Assembly (NCBI GenBank): GCA_024704765.1
Contig: JAKMXF010000288.1
Location: forward strand, 434,001-498,000
From: Oopsacas minuta
Taxonomy: Eukaryota; Porifera; Hexactinellida; Lyssacinosida; Leucopsacidae
Direction: 5' to 3'
Length of the DNA: 64,000 nt
Within the stretch, counting starts at the first letter, position 1, and each line of letters begins with the position of its first letter. Below, one piece after another: positions 1 to 10,381 of the stretch. The notes beneath the pieces were generated by a model, which worked only from the letters and a program-made list of their open reading frames with translations, was not told where the DNA came from and made no database searches. Made by a program: the position numbers and the translations under genes.

Positions 1-484
1 NNNNNNNNNNNNNNNNNNNNNNNNNNNNNNNNNNNNNNNNNNNNNNNNNNNNNNNNNNNNNNNNNNNNNNNNNNNNNNNNNNNNNNNNNNNNNNNNNNNN
101 NNNNNNNNNNNNNNNNNNNNNNNNNNNNNNNNNNNNNNNNNNNNNNNNNNNNNNNNNNNNNNNNNNNNNNNNNNNNNNNNNNNNNNNNNNNNNNNNNNNN
201 NNNNNNNNNNNNNNNNNNNNNNNNNNNNNNNNNNNNNNNNNNNNNNNNNNNNNNNNNNNNNNNNNNNNNNNNNNNNNNNNNNNNNNNNNNNNNNNNNNNN
301 NNNNNNNNNNNNNNNNNNNNNNNNNNNNNNNNNNNNNNNNNNNNNNNNNNNNNNNNNNNNNNNNNNNNNNNNNNNNNNNNNNNNNNNNNNNNNNNNNNNN
401 NNNNNNNNNNNNNNNNNNNNNNNNNNNNNNNNNNNNNNNNNNNNNNNNNNNNNNNNNNNNNNNNNNNNNNNNNNNNNNNNNNNN
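1..484. other. assembly gap (Ns)
   Basis: All bases are N; nothing can be read. Confidence 1.
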
Positions 485-1009
485 AAATATGTCTATTTCC
501 CACATTGCCACATTGCCACACTGTGGCAATGTATAATTTTTCTGTGAGCGTTGCGTCTCAAAGTCTTAGATTATAATCTGTACAGACAGATATATCAGGG
601 ACACTATAAATTCTAGGCACTAAGTGCATTTTTTTGACATTGTGAAAGTCTTTATACAGCTCTCCGCACAGGTTGTACTTTTGGGTCTTCATGAGTCTAG
701 AATGTGATATATTTTGAATATCTAAGTGATATCTACGCAACTCTCTGAATTAGGTGACAATTGTGTCGTCCTTAAGAACTGAGGGTGTGTAAGTGCTACG
801 GTTCCTGACCTGATGTCCATGAGGACAGTAGGGGTCCGCATTATGTCCCAATATTGGTATAGAGATTCACTGGTGAAAGTTCCATATTTAAACTCCATTC
901 ATAGTTATTAACAATTCATGGTTTCAATTTACATTTTCCTAATAACCATTGTTACTATAGTTACCAAATAATATGCTTATTAGAGTATCCAGTTTAGTAA
1001 AGGTGTGAA
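485..1009. other. intergenic, upstream of HYPK
   Basis: No convincing exon. There is a short tandem CCACATTG/CACATTGCCA cluster at about 500-530. The stretch just before 1010 should hold the HYPK promoter and 5'UTR, but I see no clear core promoter element. Confidence 0.5.
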
Positions 1010-1360
1010 ATGGCAGACAAACCATCTACACCACCTGACAGCCCAGAGTTAGTTCGCAGCCCAGTTTCAAACATGAGGACACATGCAAATGTGTCAGGGG
1101 CTGATCTCCAAAAAGTGACAGATATGTCCACAGAGGAGGAGAGCCACAATTTGGGTAAGGCAGCCACTTTACTTCAAAATGTGGCATTCAAGGGAAGAGC
1201 AATTGGAACTGAAACTAGTAAAGAGAAGATAGTATTGAATAAAGAAGATGTAGACTTTATTATAGAACACATGGAGGTGTCAAAAGTTGTCGCTGAGAGA
1301 ACACTAAGAGAGCAAGAGGGCAATCTATATAATGCATTAGTTCAATTGATAAATTCTTGA
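1010..1360 (+). CDS. HYPK: HYPK, huntingtin-interacting protein K homolog
   Basis: Single-exon ORF of 116 residues. HYPK is a small ribosome-associated chaperone-like partner of the NatA N-terminal acetyltransferase. The N-terminal half is disordered and holds the family-like SGADLQKVTD stretch. The C-terminal ~45 residues match the HYPK UBA-like domain (KEDVDFIIEHMEVSKV, then AERTLREQEGN and ALVQLIN), which in known HYPK proteins binds the NAA10/NAA15 complex. Length is close to the usual 120-130 residues. The start ATG follows AAGGTGTGAA and is the first in frame. No intron is needed. VAMP lies about 200 bp downstream on the same strand. Family assignment rests on motif recall, not a search. 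Confidence 0.85.
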   Translation: MADKPSTPPDSPELVRSPVSNMRTHANVSGADLQKVTDMSTEEESHNLGKAATLLQNVAFKGRAIGTETSKEKIVLNKEDVDFIIEHMEVSKVVAERTLREQEGNLYNALVQLINS

Positions 1361-1555
1361 ATATTATTAGCAACCGTTCTTGGATGTAGAATGTGGCATA
1401 GTGTCTTACAACTGTCCCGTTTTTGTAGATGGCGTCTGCCACTTTTTCTGACATAATCGGGATAACACCTCTGTTTATTGTGTCGGTTTATTATTATTTG
1501 TTGTTTATTTGAATATTAGCTATCTTATCTCTCCCAGAAATACACAAACTCTGAA

Positions 1556-2722
1556 ATGTAAGTAAACCTTCCATCAACTGTTTTACTGGTTACTTGTTTG
1601 TTTGTTTGTTTAGGTCTAACGTTCAGAATCTACAGGATAAGACAAAAGAGGTTCAGGGTGTAGTTAAAAGTAATCTTAACAAAGCATTAGATAGAGATCA
1701 AGCTCTGGGTGATATCGAACAAAGAGCTGGTAATTTATGTATATATTTAATCTAACACCTCTAATAGTAGCCCCATTCAATGAACCTCTCCCTCCCTGAG
1801 GGATGTAGCCAAATACCAACGAGGTAACCATGGAAACTGGGACATAACACGTCACAGAAGCACGTTAGGGAGTTGGTGATCATATTCATGTATAGAATGC
1901 TATGATTCATGGAATGTAGTATGTGATTATATGTTATGTCCCCCGTACAAGGGTGTTAAAATATGAATAATCACTCAGGCTAATAATCGAGTATATATTT
2001 GTTAGATCGTATGCACGAACAGGCTGGAGTCTTTCAGAAACAGGCAATAAGACTTAAGCGCAAGACATGTTGGGATAATTACAAAGTCAGTTATATGTAT
2101 TATGCGTATTTGTTTGCTTGTTTTGATGTTTGTTATATTTTTAGATGCTACTGATCTTGTTGTGTGTTATTGGAGCAGTAGTTATTGGAGTTGTAGGTAT
2201 GGTTATATGCACATATAGTGACACCTCGTTAATACGAATTCCTGATAAGACGAACACATATTCCCTAAAATTGTTATTCAATTAGTATTACTCCGGTTAA
2301 AGCAGACGTATTTTTACTGTCCGTTGGTGTTCGTATTGACGACTGTATATACCGCGTGACGAGCCTTGCTGGCGCCTATATTTGCAAGCGGAAACCCGCG
2401 TAATACTGAGTATAGGAAAATTTGTTTTTGAATGTTTGTATTTTTGTTCTTTTGTTAATATTAATAATTGGAGTTGTGTGTGGAACTTCTTTGTATGTAA
2501 ACAGAACTAATAGTGTATGCTTATATATTGTGTCCATAGAGATATGTTTTCACACCTAATTTAATTACCCGCTAGTAGTATTTATTTTACGCGCCAGTAG
2601 GCGCCAAATTCGCAGCGAAAAGCCCGCGAAAGCTTGGATAATATTTATAAATTTTTCTATTCTTTTTAGTGCTATTATTAATAATTATTATTGGAGCTGT
2701 ATGTGGAAGTGGGAATTGTTAG
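1556..2722 (+). CDS. R-SNARE, VAMP8-like (synaptobrevin family)
   Basis: Five exons join in frame: 1556-1557, 1614-1729, 2006-2085, 2145-2196 and 2670-2722 (303 nt, 100 residues plus stop, the length of vertebrate VAMP8). Exon 1 contributes only the AT of the start codon (AAAT|GTAAGT); the G comes from exon 2 (TTTAG|GTCTAAC). The protein is a SNARE motif with essentially no N-terminal extension. The zero-layer Arg is at about residue 38 in DIEQRADRM, followed by a basic juxtamembrane KRKTCWDNYK segment and a C-terminal hydrophobic anchor (about 69-95) ending in GSGNC. R-SNAREs drive vesicle fusion with Q-SNARE partners; the lack of a longin domain and the length favour VAMP8-type (endosomal) over VAMP7. 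The last exon sits in a locally duplicated stretch. Confidence 0.8.
1789..1977 (-). repeat. ~190-bp interspersed repeat R1, reverse copy (VAMP intron 2)
   Basis: Reverse complement of the element at 6940, 9346, 43468 and 48048. Hallmarks are CCCTCCCTGAGGG, GTAACCATGGAAACTGGG, ACATAACACGTCACAGAAGC and CCCCCGTACAAGGGTG. It lies wholly inside an intron of the VAMP gene. Confidence 0.85.
2216..2349. repeat. short palindromic repeat, GTTAATACG family
   Basis: Begins CTCGTTAATACGAATT and ends TTCGTATTGACGACTG, so the ends are imperfect inverted repeats. It resembles the copy at 40618-40779 in caspase F. A non-autonomous MITE-like element inside VAMP intron 4. Confidence 0.6.
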
Positions 2723-2830
2723 GAACTATCAAAACTGGAACTAATTAGCTCAATGGTGTCAGTATGTTTTCCATATATATATATATATTGTGTCTAGTTA
2801 TATTATCATTGGTATTTATAGATGTATGTT
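2340..2830 (+). repeat. local tandem duplication around the VAMP terminal exon
   Basis: About 2340-2580 and 2580-2830 are diverged tandem copies. Both carry a GC-rich patch with TGGCGCC or AGGCGCC and an AAACCCGCG- or AAGCCCGCG-like stretch. Then come a T-rich run, an exon-like TTAATATTAATAATT or TTATTAATAATTATT block, GGAGYTGTRTGTGGAA, and a TATATTGTGTC stretch. Only the second copy has a usable AG splice acceptor (2668-2669). Confidence 0.6.
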
Positions 2831-3486
2831 TTGACACCTTATTTGGAACTTGATTTCTTTTATAGTCTTTTTTGTGATTATTTATTAATATTAATCATGT
2901 TTACGTGTATATGTTTAATGCTATTAATGTGATACCTTCAGCAGGGGGTCCACCATGAAAATGTGTCCAAATTGATCCAAGGGGGCCAAAAAATCGGTCC
3001 GAATTGGTCTCTTATTTATGCCCAAATATTCGCATTAAATTTCAATAGGAATTGCTATTTGAATATTTTTATAATACCAATTCTATAGAAATAGTTTAGG
3101 TAACTATAGTAACTGCAGGTGTTATATATAGTGTTATGTTTTACATAGAGATTACTGTAACCACCGCCTTCCTGTCCCCCTGCCACCCAGGACACCAGGA
3201 CAGCAGTTTATTGCAAACTTTCAATTTCATTCTTTTCTAATGGATAGCTAAACAATAATGAATAATGCGCCACTTAACGCCATTAAATCCCACAATTAGC
3301 GACACAAAAGAATTACAAATGGAACAAAAGATGTATCGTCTCAACACGGAACTGAAACTATCTAAACTGGAACTATAAAACATGAACAGCCAATCAATAT
3401 CGCAAATACAATCGCGCTTTTACAATCAAGGTTTGTTGGGTTTTTTTCCAGTGAATTATTTGTTGTTATTTTTGTTTGTTATTTAG
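2723..3486. other. intergenic and uncertain 5' end of CIMAP1
   Basis: No complete exon is secure. The first coding exon of the downstream CIMAP1 gene must end in phase 2 before the acceptor at 3486. One weak option is an ATG at 3319 with a donor AAGAT|GTATCG, giving MEQKIDLMG; I cannot confirm it. At 2866-2890 an acceptor followed by a short hydrophobic ORF could be a further decayed VAMP terminal exon. Confidence 0.3.
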
Positions 3487-5009
3487 TGACCTAATGGGAG
3501 TGACAGAAGAAGGAGGGTACAAAATTAACGCCAAGTTGAGGGGTCCTGGTCCTGCTAGATACGCTCTCCCCAATACCAGTGGGTTCTTTGGACACGATGC
3601 TACTAAAACTAGACTACCCGCCTATTCATTTGGACTCAGGACAACTTTGTTGTACAGGAAAACGAAAACACCAGGTTAGTAAACAAATATACAACTGTTA
3701 ATATAGGAAATTTACACTCTTAGTTCCAATTTGTAACATACAGTCAACAGTCAACTCCCGGAATGCCCGCTTATATCGAGGTGTGAAATTGTACAAATAT
3801 GGTCACAAACCGTCAAAGTAACAAATATTCCATCGGTCATATCGAAGGAATACTCACGGTCCCTTAAGCTTCGATATAACCGGAGTTAACTGTATGTTTG
3901 CCTACGTTTTGTCCTTATTAAATTATACCAATATGGAACTGAAACTAATATATGTATATAACAGGTCCGGCACACTTCATTGATGCATCCATGTCTAGAT
4001 TTGGAAAAGAAGGCTCTTCCAAATTTTCTTTGAAATCTCGTAACCTTATGGGAAAACAATTCCAGACCCCTGCACCTAACGCCTATAACGCTGAGAGAAT
4101 CAGACCCCAGAGAGAACCAAATGCCCCTTCTTATAGTATGGGAACACGAAATAGAATGAGGAAGGCGGATAGCGTTCCTAGTCCTAATTCGTATTCACTA
4201 CCTTCTTTAATTGGTAAACAAGGATTATGAAATAACAAACAAACTACACAACAATCAACAAATAAACAAACAATAAACAAACAAATAACAATCACATAAC
4301 AACAAGCTATCTCCACTAGGTCCACGAATAGTAAACAAAGATGCATCGTCTGCTTTCACGATGACAAACCGAGCAAGTGTTGGAGCATTTGATGAGGATC
4401 TAGCTCGCACTCCAGGACCCGGTCACTACTCCATTACCCAAACGGATATTTATAAATCAAAGAGACCGGTATATTCTCTGCAAGGACGATCATTCATACC
4501 AGGTACACTATGGGGACATTAAGGTGTTATTACGTCATTAAGTGTCCTCTAACCTGTGCCACACTTGTTTCATAATACAAAGTGTCCAATTCATGGATAC
4601 AATTGGTCCTCTCTAATTGTACACCAGTGGGCAATGGGGTCGAATTGGACAATTAGAGAGGATCTACTGATGTTAATTAGGTGTATTAAAGGAGGTCTGT
4701 CACTAATATTCACTAGTTTAGTTGTGTAGTTATATTTCACTAATAAAGTGGTGAAATAATGTCAATATTCATGTGGCAGGAAGTGGCACATAGGTGGTTT
4801 AATGTGACACTTTCATTTGTAAATATTCCCTATGAACAACTGGAATTAACACATTCCAACTGTAACTAGGTGATACAGCACAGAAGCCAGGACCTGGAGC
4901 TCATTCTCCAGAAAAGGTTGATATGAGTAAGAGAAGAATGCCCGCCTATTCCATGGGGGTGAGACACTCAGAATATTTGTGTCCTCTCATAGTAGACGCT
5001 GTCTATTAA
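3487..5009 (+). CDS. CIMAP1: CIMAP1/ODF3-like ciliary microtubule-associated protein (5' end not resolved)
   Basis: Exons 3487-3674, 3965-4213, 4320-4502 and 4870-5009 join in frame, all by phase-1 introns. The product carries the repeated Pro-Gly-Pro (SHIPPO/STPGR) motifs of outer dense fibre protein 3: [34 protein letters not shown] and [12 protein letters not shown]. It ends [18 protein letters not shown], very like the vertebrate C-terminus. Family members line the lumen or surface of axonemal microtubules and sperm outer dense fibres. About 250 residues are accounted for, the usual family length. The initiating exon is missing from my model because the exon at 3487 needs a phase-2 join upstream. 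Ciliary role is inferred from the family. Confidence 0.85.
3741..3895. repeat. R2 MITE-like palindromic repeat (CIMAP1 intron)
   Basis: About 155 bp with inverted ends: CAGTCAACTCC on the left and GGAGTTAACTGTA on the right. The interior has CCCGCTTATATCGAGG and ACAAATATGGTC. Related copies lie near 5305, 8238, 23643, 44742, 56829 and 60008. Confidence 0.8.
4574..4780. repeat. R3 repeat with palindromic core
   Basis: Shares AAGTGTCCAATTCATGGATA, GGTCCTCTCTAATTGT and ACTGATGTTAATTA with 45751-45932. The centre is a hairpin made of CCTCTCTAATTG and CAATTAGAGAGG. Lies in the last CIMAP1 intron. Confidence 0.75.
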
Positions 5010-5872
5010 TTCGTTGTCTTTTAGTTCCGTATTTAGTATATACAATATTTATTAAACAGCATATAGTTCCAGTTATGGTTTATTTGGGTGGATCAGAGGC
5101 AGCGAGACGTAACGTAACATTCTGGGGAATGTGTTGATAGATCTAGAAACAAGTTCGTACCGGTCAAAAGCGTCCACATAATCGAGAACGTTTATATTAA
5201 AGATTTTTGGGTTTGAAACATCTTTGAACTATTGCAAGAACTTTTCCAGTTAGTGACATTAACTTCCTGTGACGTCATCTGGCGATACTGTTGTAAGTAA
5301 CTTCAAGGAGAGTAATAACGAATTTGATATAACCGAGGGAAACTATGTTCCTTTGACGGTTTGGGACCATATTTGTACAATTCACACTTCGATATTAGCG
5401 GGCATTTCAATTAATCTGTGTTGGATATAACGGAGAGTTGAGCGTATAAGAATTCTAACACCTATTTGACTATTTTTATAGTTCTGTTACTGTTCACTTA
5501 ATTTACAATTGTCCAGTTTCTTCACTTGGGTTAAACCGTGATTCAACTGGACACAAGTGTGTATAGTGTCAGCTTAGATAATTTGTCAGTCATTTACATT
5601 CAAGGGGGGTCCAAATGGCCAAGACACCCCTTAGATCCGCCACTGATTTATCATATTTTGAAGTGAAACAAATGAAATATTTGTAACACCTTGAGTGTTC
5701 TAAAATGTGAATCTGATAATTTCGTTTTTCGATCTTTCAGTTCTATAATAAATGTGTCGCTGATTGTGTCGATTATAATCCACATTATCTAACACATTAC
5801 TTCACATAATTTCAACTCAATTTATATATATATGTCTACTTATTAGCAAGTGTTATAAACAGGAACTATAGA
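5010..5872. other. intergenic between CIMAP1 and the NADAR gene
   Basis: No exon recognised. Contains a degenerate R2 repeat (about 5305-5452) and otherwise AT-rich sequence. The start of the NADAR gene follows TATAAACAGGAACTATAGA. Confidence 0.5.
5305..5452. repeat. R2 MITE-like repeat (degenerate)
   Basis: Carries GATATAACCGAGG, CTTTGACGGTTTGGGACC, TTGTACAATTCACACTTCG and GATATAACGGAGAGTTGA, in the orientation opposite to the copy at 3741. Confidence 0.65.
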
Positions 5873-8800
5873 ATGGCTAGTTCCAATATAGAGCCTCTAG
5901 TATTTACAGATACAAAAGATACAGATGGACACTATCATGAGTTGGTCAATGCTAATCCCAATTATCCGATTGTTATCAAATCGATATTATGGTTGTGTGT
6001 TGAGAATTATGTGCAAGCCCAGAAATTCCAGGGCACGCCCCTAGCAACCAAAATTCAGAAGACATATGATACGGAACAAGCTAAGGGGTTAGAGAGAAAC
6101 TCAGCTGTTTTGGATTTTGTTAGACATGACTGGCATAAAGTTAGTTCCATATTGTTTGTTTGTTTATTTTCATATTTTAGAAACATCAAAATTCTTCAAC
6201 TTTTCCCTTTTAAATAATTGTTACTATTCGCATGAATATTTTGACACCTTTCTAGATCAAAGATGAAGTTATGCTAGAGGGTTTACGCGCCAAATTCACT
6301 CAACACAAGGACCTGAAGAAGCTCCTCCTCAAAACTGGAAGTAGACAACTAATCTTCAAGGATTCAGTAGCTGGTTCCTATTGGGGGAAAGGTAGTGATG
6401 GAATGGGAACTAATAAATTAGGTCAGCTGTTAATGAGGACACGAGTAGAGTTACAGGGAAAGAAGCCGAATACTTATGGAACTGAAACTGGAACCAATTT
6501 AGAAGTTAGTTCATGTTTAACTGGTTTTAAGATTTGTTTGTTTGTTTGTTTACTTGTTTGTTTGTTAAATTGTATCACCTATAGTTCCGAGATTCGTCAC
6601 CTGACCCTCAATACCCTGACAAACCACCCAAAGGGTCAATCTACTTCCATGACGATATATATCCATTCTTTGAGTTCTCACCATATTTCCCACACGAAGT
6701 GCGTATAAATGGCACAAAGTGGCCTACTGTGTCACACTATTATTTGGGACAGAGGTTCGCAGGTTCTAAGCTTGAAGTGAAAATTCAGGAATGTGTGTCA
6801 GCTGGAGAGGCGATGAAAGTGGCTTATTGTCCAGACCACCAGGATTTTGTTAGGAGAGATTGGAAGGATGTGAAGGTAAGTTTTGATAATTGTATCCGAC
6901 ACATATTAGTTAGACTACCATATACCTCGAATAGTAACCGAGGTGATTATTCATATTTTAACACCCTTTGACAGGAGAACATAACATATAATCACATGAA
7001 TATATTCACCAACTCCCTAACCTGCTTCTGTGACGTGTTATGTCCCAGTTTCCATGATTACCCCGTTGGTATTTGGCTACACCCCTCAGTGAGGGAGGTG
7101 ATCTTTGAAGAGGACTATTTTATTAGCTTGTTTGTTTACTTGTTTACTTGTTTGTTTACTAATAATATGATATTTTCAGGATCCAGTGATGAAGACTGGA
7201 TTGAAAGCTAAATTCATACAATTCCCAGAAGCAAAGCATTTACTTTTATCAACAGGATACAAGAGATTAGTACATCATTGTACCGACACTTACTGGGGGG
7301 ACGGACTGGATGGAGAGGGTCAAAATATGTTAGGTAACTTCCTCATGGATATAAGGAAAGATTTACAAGATAAGGATTCAGATGTTAGGTGACAAAATGT
7401 TCTATTCTTATGTTATACTTCAGTTCCTATTAATTGTGTTCTGTCGGGTATATTGAGGAAATGGTAAGAGATATAAACTTGAATTTTGGCACCTGTGTGG
7501 AATGTTATCTATCTTGCTACCATTTCAAATATCTAATTGATATCTCCAAAACTCTCTGGAATAGGTGACAAAATGTGTCCACCTATCAGATATGAAGGTT
7601 TACCCAAAGTTATATACATATATGAACACCTATTGAGCTGTTATTATTGTTATTATTTGTTGTTTAGACCTATTTTACAAGCAATTGGCGCCTCACAACA
7701 AAGCCCAACAAAAGCCTCAATAAAATCACGACAATTCGCCAAATTGCAACGTGACGTCAACACAACAATAATAACAACAGACAAAACAAACAACTATTCA
7801 TGTTTGTCAATATATTCTGAACACCCGATCACTCTACACCACAAGAGGTGGCCCTCTGTAGCACACTATTATAACGCCATGAAATTTGAGGGTACAAGAC
7901 TTGAGGACAAGATACGCGGGATCGCGACACCAGAAGAGGTCCCGTATGTGGCATACCAACACCGTGAGGGAGTGCAAAAGGGCTGGACCGAAAAGCGTGA
8001 TAAGATTATGTCCCAAGGGCTTCATACGAAGTTCGAACAACACCATGAATTGAGGGAGGTGTTGATTGGTACTGGTAGAAGTAAATTGGTCTTTCATTCA
8101 GAGGAGGATCCGTATTATGGAGATGGAGGAGATGGAAATGGACAAAATAGGCTAGGGGTAATGCTTGAGGATCTCAGAGGAGAATTAAGACACCTTGCAA
8201 CCAGACAACAAGTAAATACAAACAAATACACAAACTACAGTCATTTCCTGTTACATCTAACACGGATATATTGAAATGCCCGCTTATATCGAGGTGTGAA
8301 TTTGTACAAATATGTTCCTTAAACGGGAATTGACTGTAATTATATCTTAGTAACCATGGATAAGTGGTTGAAAATTTCTTGTCCACATATATGACGTGTC
8401 ATTTCCGGTTTCACACCCTTTCAGGCGGGATAATTAGAAATATATAGAATTGTCTATTTGTACATATGTAAATTCCATTTACCCAATATTGTAACTAGGA
8501 ACAGACGCGATCTGCTTACTACAGATCACCACCAATCGATCCCCCATCAATAACACGCTCCGTGACATCTCTCCCATACCATAATCCACTTCACACCTTT
8601 CCAGATCCGACACAACCTGAAAGACTTCGATTTTCAGCATTCGACAAAACTTATTCTTGTTTCCTGCCAAGTTCTGAACACCCAATTGTGACACAAGATG
8701 GCAGAAAGTGGCACACAGTAGAGCACTTTTATCACGCTTCTAAATTTCATGGTGGACAATTTGATGAAATGATTAGTAAGGAACACTCATTAGAAGAGGT

Positions 8801-10381
8801 ATATATTCATATTTTCACACCTTTTTAACCAATGGAATTGCTCGATATTTAACACACTTTCTAATAACAGGTTCGTAAGCTTGTCTACTCAAATATGTAT
8901 CAGCGACAAATACGAAATGATTTTAATCAAGTTAAAGATAATTACATGTTGCATGGTTTGAGACTGAAATTTGAGCAACACGAAGGTTTGCGACACTTTT
9001 TGGTACAAACTGGCAATGCGACACTTGTCTACGACACCGAGAGGGACGAATATTGGGGCTATGGGATCGCTGGTTCGGGTAAGAACCGCTTAGGCGGGCT
9101 TTTGATGTTGGTACGCAAGGAATTTCATGAATTGTCCCGCGTGGAGTGGGATTATAAACAGAGGGAGTTGAGACACTTAACGCCTCCCTCTCTGCACCCA
9201 ACGAGGACTATGACCTTTGCAGAAAATCCTAGAGACATACTTGACAGGTTGGAATGTTTATAATAGTTTTTAGAGAACAATTTGTATTATTGAACCATGG
9301 ATTAGCTGGCTAAGTATTTTATCCTTTTGTGAAATAGTAGCAGGGATAAATATTCATATTTTAACACCCTTGTACGGGGGATATAATATTAATCACATAC
9401 TACATTCCATGAATCATTGCATTCTATACAAAATATATTCACCAACTCCCTAACGTGCTTCTGTGACGTGTTATGTCCCAGTTTCCGTGGTTACCTCATT
9501 GGTATTTGCTACACCTCTCAGCGAGGGAGAGGCAATCATTGAAAGAGCTCAATGTTTAAGATTTTTTGTTTACTTGTTTATTAGTTTGTTTACTAGTTTA
9601 TTTGTTTACTAAAGTATATTTTTAGTTTCGAATAAATATACTTCTATAAACCTTATCCATGGTCCATTAATACAAATTCTAAGATATTACTCAAATCTAT
9701 TTTTAGATACAACCCATCACACTCTAGACCTGCTCTGACCAATCAGCAGTCATTCTATGACACACATACTTCCCCGCCTCAACATTCACCCAAACATTCC
9801 TATAAACCATCATTAGAGCATCAGGAATCATTTGTGGCACACCCAACCAATAAATACGACACTTTTGGAAATGACAGTGGCGCAAACCCATTTGGCTTCA
9901 TGCCCATGCGAAATATGTTAGCAGACGTAGAAAAGACAAATAGTAAGTTTATTGAAGGTGTGAAGTTGTTTTGTCACATTTCCGGAGTGGATTTATAAGA
10001 AACGAAGTGTCAAATTGTACCGAGTTGTCCGTGGATTTGTATAGGTGGTTAACAGTCATAAAGGACACAAATTGTCGAGCGTGAGGCTCCAGTAGACTTC
10101 GCTTCTTTGAGCCACCAGTTAATCGGGTCAAATTGGACCGATGTGACCCTCTTAAGCGGAGTCTACTGTTTATCCTATTGTTCACAAATGTTCTAATTTT
10201 AGATGTTTACAATGACACAAGTTTTGGCGTCTCAAGCCCGCCGAGATTGGATCTGAACGAACAAAGCTTTTCAGTTACGGACGACTTCCTTATTTCTAAT
10301 CGTCAGCGACGGACGCTAGGCCTAACTAAGCAACGATCACTCTCTAATCCAGATTTATCCGATTTATATGATTTAAAATAA
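5873..10381 (+). CDS. four-domain NADAR (YbiA-like) protein, 883 residues
   Basis: Nine exons join without a frame break: 5873-6139, 6256-6504, 6585-6875, 7180-7388, 7668-8211, 8499-8798, 8871-9247, 9707-9942 and 10203-10381 (2,652 nt). The product has four NADAR/DUF1768 domains at about 20-160, 195-335, 385-505 and 560-735, then a ~140-residue Ser/Pro/His-rich tail. Each domain shows the signature pair: an early helix (VENYVQAQKF, VSHYYLGQRF, VAHYYNAMKF, VEHFYHASKF) and a late (Y/W)G-x-G-x(3)-G-x-N-x-LG block. NADAR domains bind ADP-ribose-related ligands. Known members are N-glycosidases, including YbiA in riboflavin damage control and antitoxins that remove ADP-ribose from DNA guanine. The early Glu is kept only in domains 1 and 4. 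Substrate is unknown; no signal peptide or TM segment is seen. Confidence 0.85.
6940..7110 (+). repeat. R1 interspersed repeat (NADAR gene intron 3)
   Basis: GTGATTATTCATATTTTAAC through CCCCTCAGTGAGGGAGG. The GTACGGGGGA block is altered here to a TTTGACAGGAGA-like sequence. Confidence 0.8.
8238..8338. repeat. R2 repeat, internally deleted (NADAR gene intron 5)
   Basis: ACAGTCATTTCCTGTTACAT on the left and GGGAATTGACTGTA on the right, with AATGCCCGCTTATATCGAGG inside. About 55 bp of the usual interior is missing. Confidence 0.7.
9346..9545 (+). repeat. R1 interspersed repeat (NADAR gene intron 7)
   Basis: Same order of blocks as the copy at 43468: TATTCATATTTTAACACCCT, GTACGGGGGA, CCAACTCCCTAACGTGCTTC, GTTATGTCCCAGTTTCC, then a CAGCGAGGGAGAGG end. 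Confidence 0.85.
10088..10170. repeat. R4 palindromic repeat (AGTAGACT ends)
   Basis: CCAGTAGACTTCGCTT on the left and AAGCGGAGTCTACTG on the right form an inverted repeat around GGGTCAAATTGGACC. It is in the last intron of the NADAR gene, just upstream of its final exon. Related copies lie near 19402, 30885, 36270, 45990 and 52237. Confidence 0.75.
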
